Source: a virus
Strand: one strand, 5' to 3'
Virus record (IMG/VR): IMGVR_UViG_3300009182_000091
Location: 1 to 49,487 of that record
DNA length: 49,487 nucleotides
Position numbers and translations under genes: made by a program. Below the pieces are notes generated by a model. The model was not told the DNA's origin. It worked only from the letters and a program-made list of their open reading frames with translations, and made no database searches. Positions 49,163 through 49,487 of the stretch are shown here, piece by piece (position 1 is the stretch's first letter; every line of letters starts with the position of its first letter).

Positions 49163-49362
49163 TTTTTCTCCTTAGGGTGGACGACGCCCAGTAATGGACG
49201 GACGTGGTGTTCTTCATCAAAGTAAGGTTCAGTATCATCATAGTACTCAAGTTCATTGAAGTTACTAAAAGCGGCCTCTAAAAGAGTAACTACTATAAAT
49301 GCCGCAATTACGACGGCAATCAGAACTACTAATCCTAAAACTATTATAAATACTGGTTCCAT
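49159..49362 (-). CDS. Small single-span membrane protein
   Basis: 67 residues from ATG 49362 (GGGAG upstream; an earlier in-frame ATG at 49389 overlaps the previous gene). One strongly hydrophobic span (VFIIVLGLVVLIAVVIAAFI), then an acidic cytoplasmic or external tail (YYDDTEPYFDEEHH). Coupled by ATGA overlap to the two-helix protein, so the pair may work together, for example as holin and antiholin. Confidence 0.65.
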   Translation of the reverse strand: MEPVFIIVLGLVVLIAVVIAAFIVVTLLEAAFSNFNELEYYDDTEPYFDEEHHVRPLLGVVHPKEKK

Positions 49363-49364
49363 TT

Positions 49365-49487
49365 TTACTCTCCCTCTTCGCCTTGCCAAAGTTCAGGTCG
49401 AAGTTCATCGTCGAATCTGTCACCGCGATAGGAGTTTGAGCCGAAAGCAATGTCTTCATTCTGTATCAACTTATCAAGAGAAAGAAC
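49365..49487 (-). CDS. C-terminal end of an unidentified gene (runs off the right edge)
   Basis: Forty codons of an open frame ending in TAA at 49365 (NSYRGDRFDDELRPELWQGE is visible near the end). The stop lies two bases before the next start, so it fits the operon. Too little is visible to name a family. Confidence 0.55.
   Translation of the reverse strand, partial: VLSLDKLIQNEDIAFGSNSYRGDRFDDELRPELWQGEEGE

Overview
The window is a contiguous piece of a tailed double-stranded DNA phage with a siphovirus-type long tail. Actinobacteria are the likely host group. That inference rests on family resemblance: the capsid protein, head-tail adaptor, hub and several uncharacterised families (a protein starting MWIFTETGF, an NRGxAExLRRYW repeat, HTH and DUF1360-like proteins) look like those of actinobacteriophages. 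Base composition is moderate (mid-40s % GC by eye), which is low for a Streptomyces phage and would suit an aquatic or low-GC actinobacterial host. I see no tRNA, rRNA, integrase, CRISPR array or insertion sequence.

Layout. Nearly everything is transcribed leftwards (minus strand), so reading order is from high to low coordinates. 49.5-46.7 kb is a lysis and small-protein region: two tiny membrane proteins, a zinc-ribbon protein, a conserved MWIF protein, a lytic transglycosylase and a peptidoglycan-binding protein. 46.6-45.2 kb is the large terminase. 45.15-43.08 kb is an island on the plus strand: four very small genes, each with its own copy of one promoter/leader cassette and its own GAAA-loop terminator. 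42.7-39.6 kb holds an HTH protein, two small proteins and the portal. 39.6-37.6 kb encodes a Dps-like ferritin and a cysteine-rich protein. 37.6-26.8 kb is one 3,599-residue gene. 26.8-21.0 kb holds an unknown protein and a long prohead-protease polyprotein. 20.9-18.6 kb is the major capsid protein fused to a scaffold-like arm. 18.5-13.4 kb holds capsid/neck/tail-tube proteins. 13.4-12.6 kb encodes the tail assembly chaperones, 12.6-8.3 kb the tape measure, 8.3-0.5 kb the distal tail and hub proteins, and the left edge a tail fibre.

How it works together. Terminase, portal, protease and capsid build and fill the head. The adaptor, terminator and gp10-like proteins join head to tail. Chaperones and tape measure set tail length, and Dit, hub and fibre form the adsorption tip. 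Most virion proteins are enlarged: the same beta-rich module (core AHGxxVGDxVTVSGV) is inserted into at least five of them, the Dit carries four carbohydrate-binding-like repeats, and the hub has a roughly 700-residue insertion. The giant 3,599-residue protein combines a complete DEDDh exonuclease motif set, a HipA-like kinase motif, an ADP-ribosyltransferase-like segment and several small beta-barrels. It looks like a virion-carried 'polyvalent' protein that could enter the host with the DNA.

Most notable signals: the giant multi-enzyme protein beside a Dps gene; the four-copy promoter/leader cassette with a covarying hairpin; near-complete absence of GATC (four sites found by eye in 49 kb) alongside abundant CTAG; and the recurrent inserted module. 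All of this comes from reading sequence and translations; no database search or folding was run.
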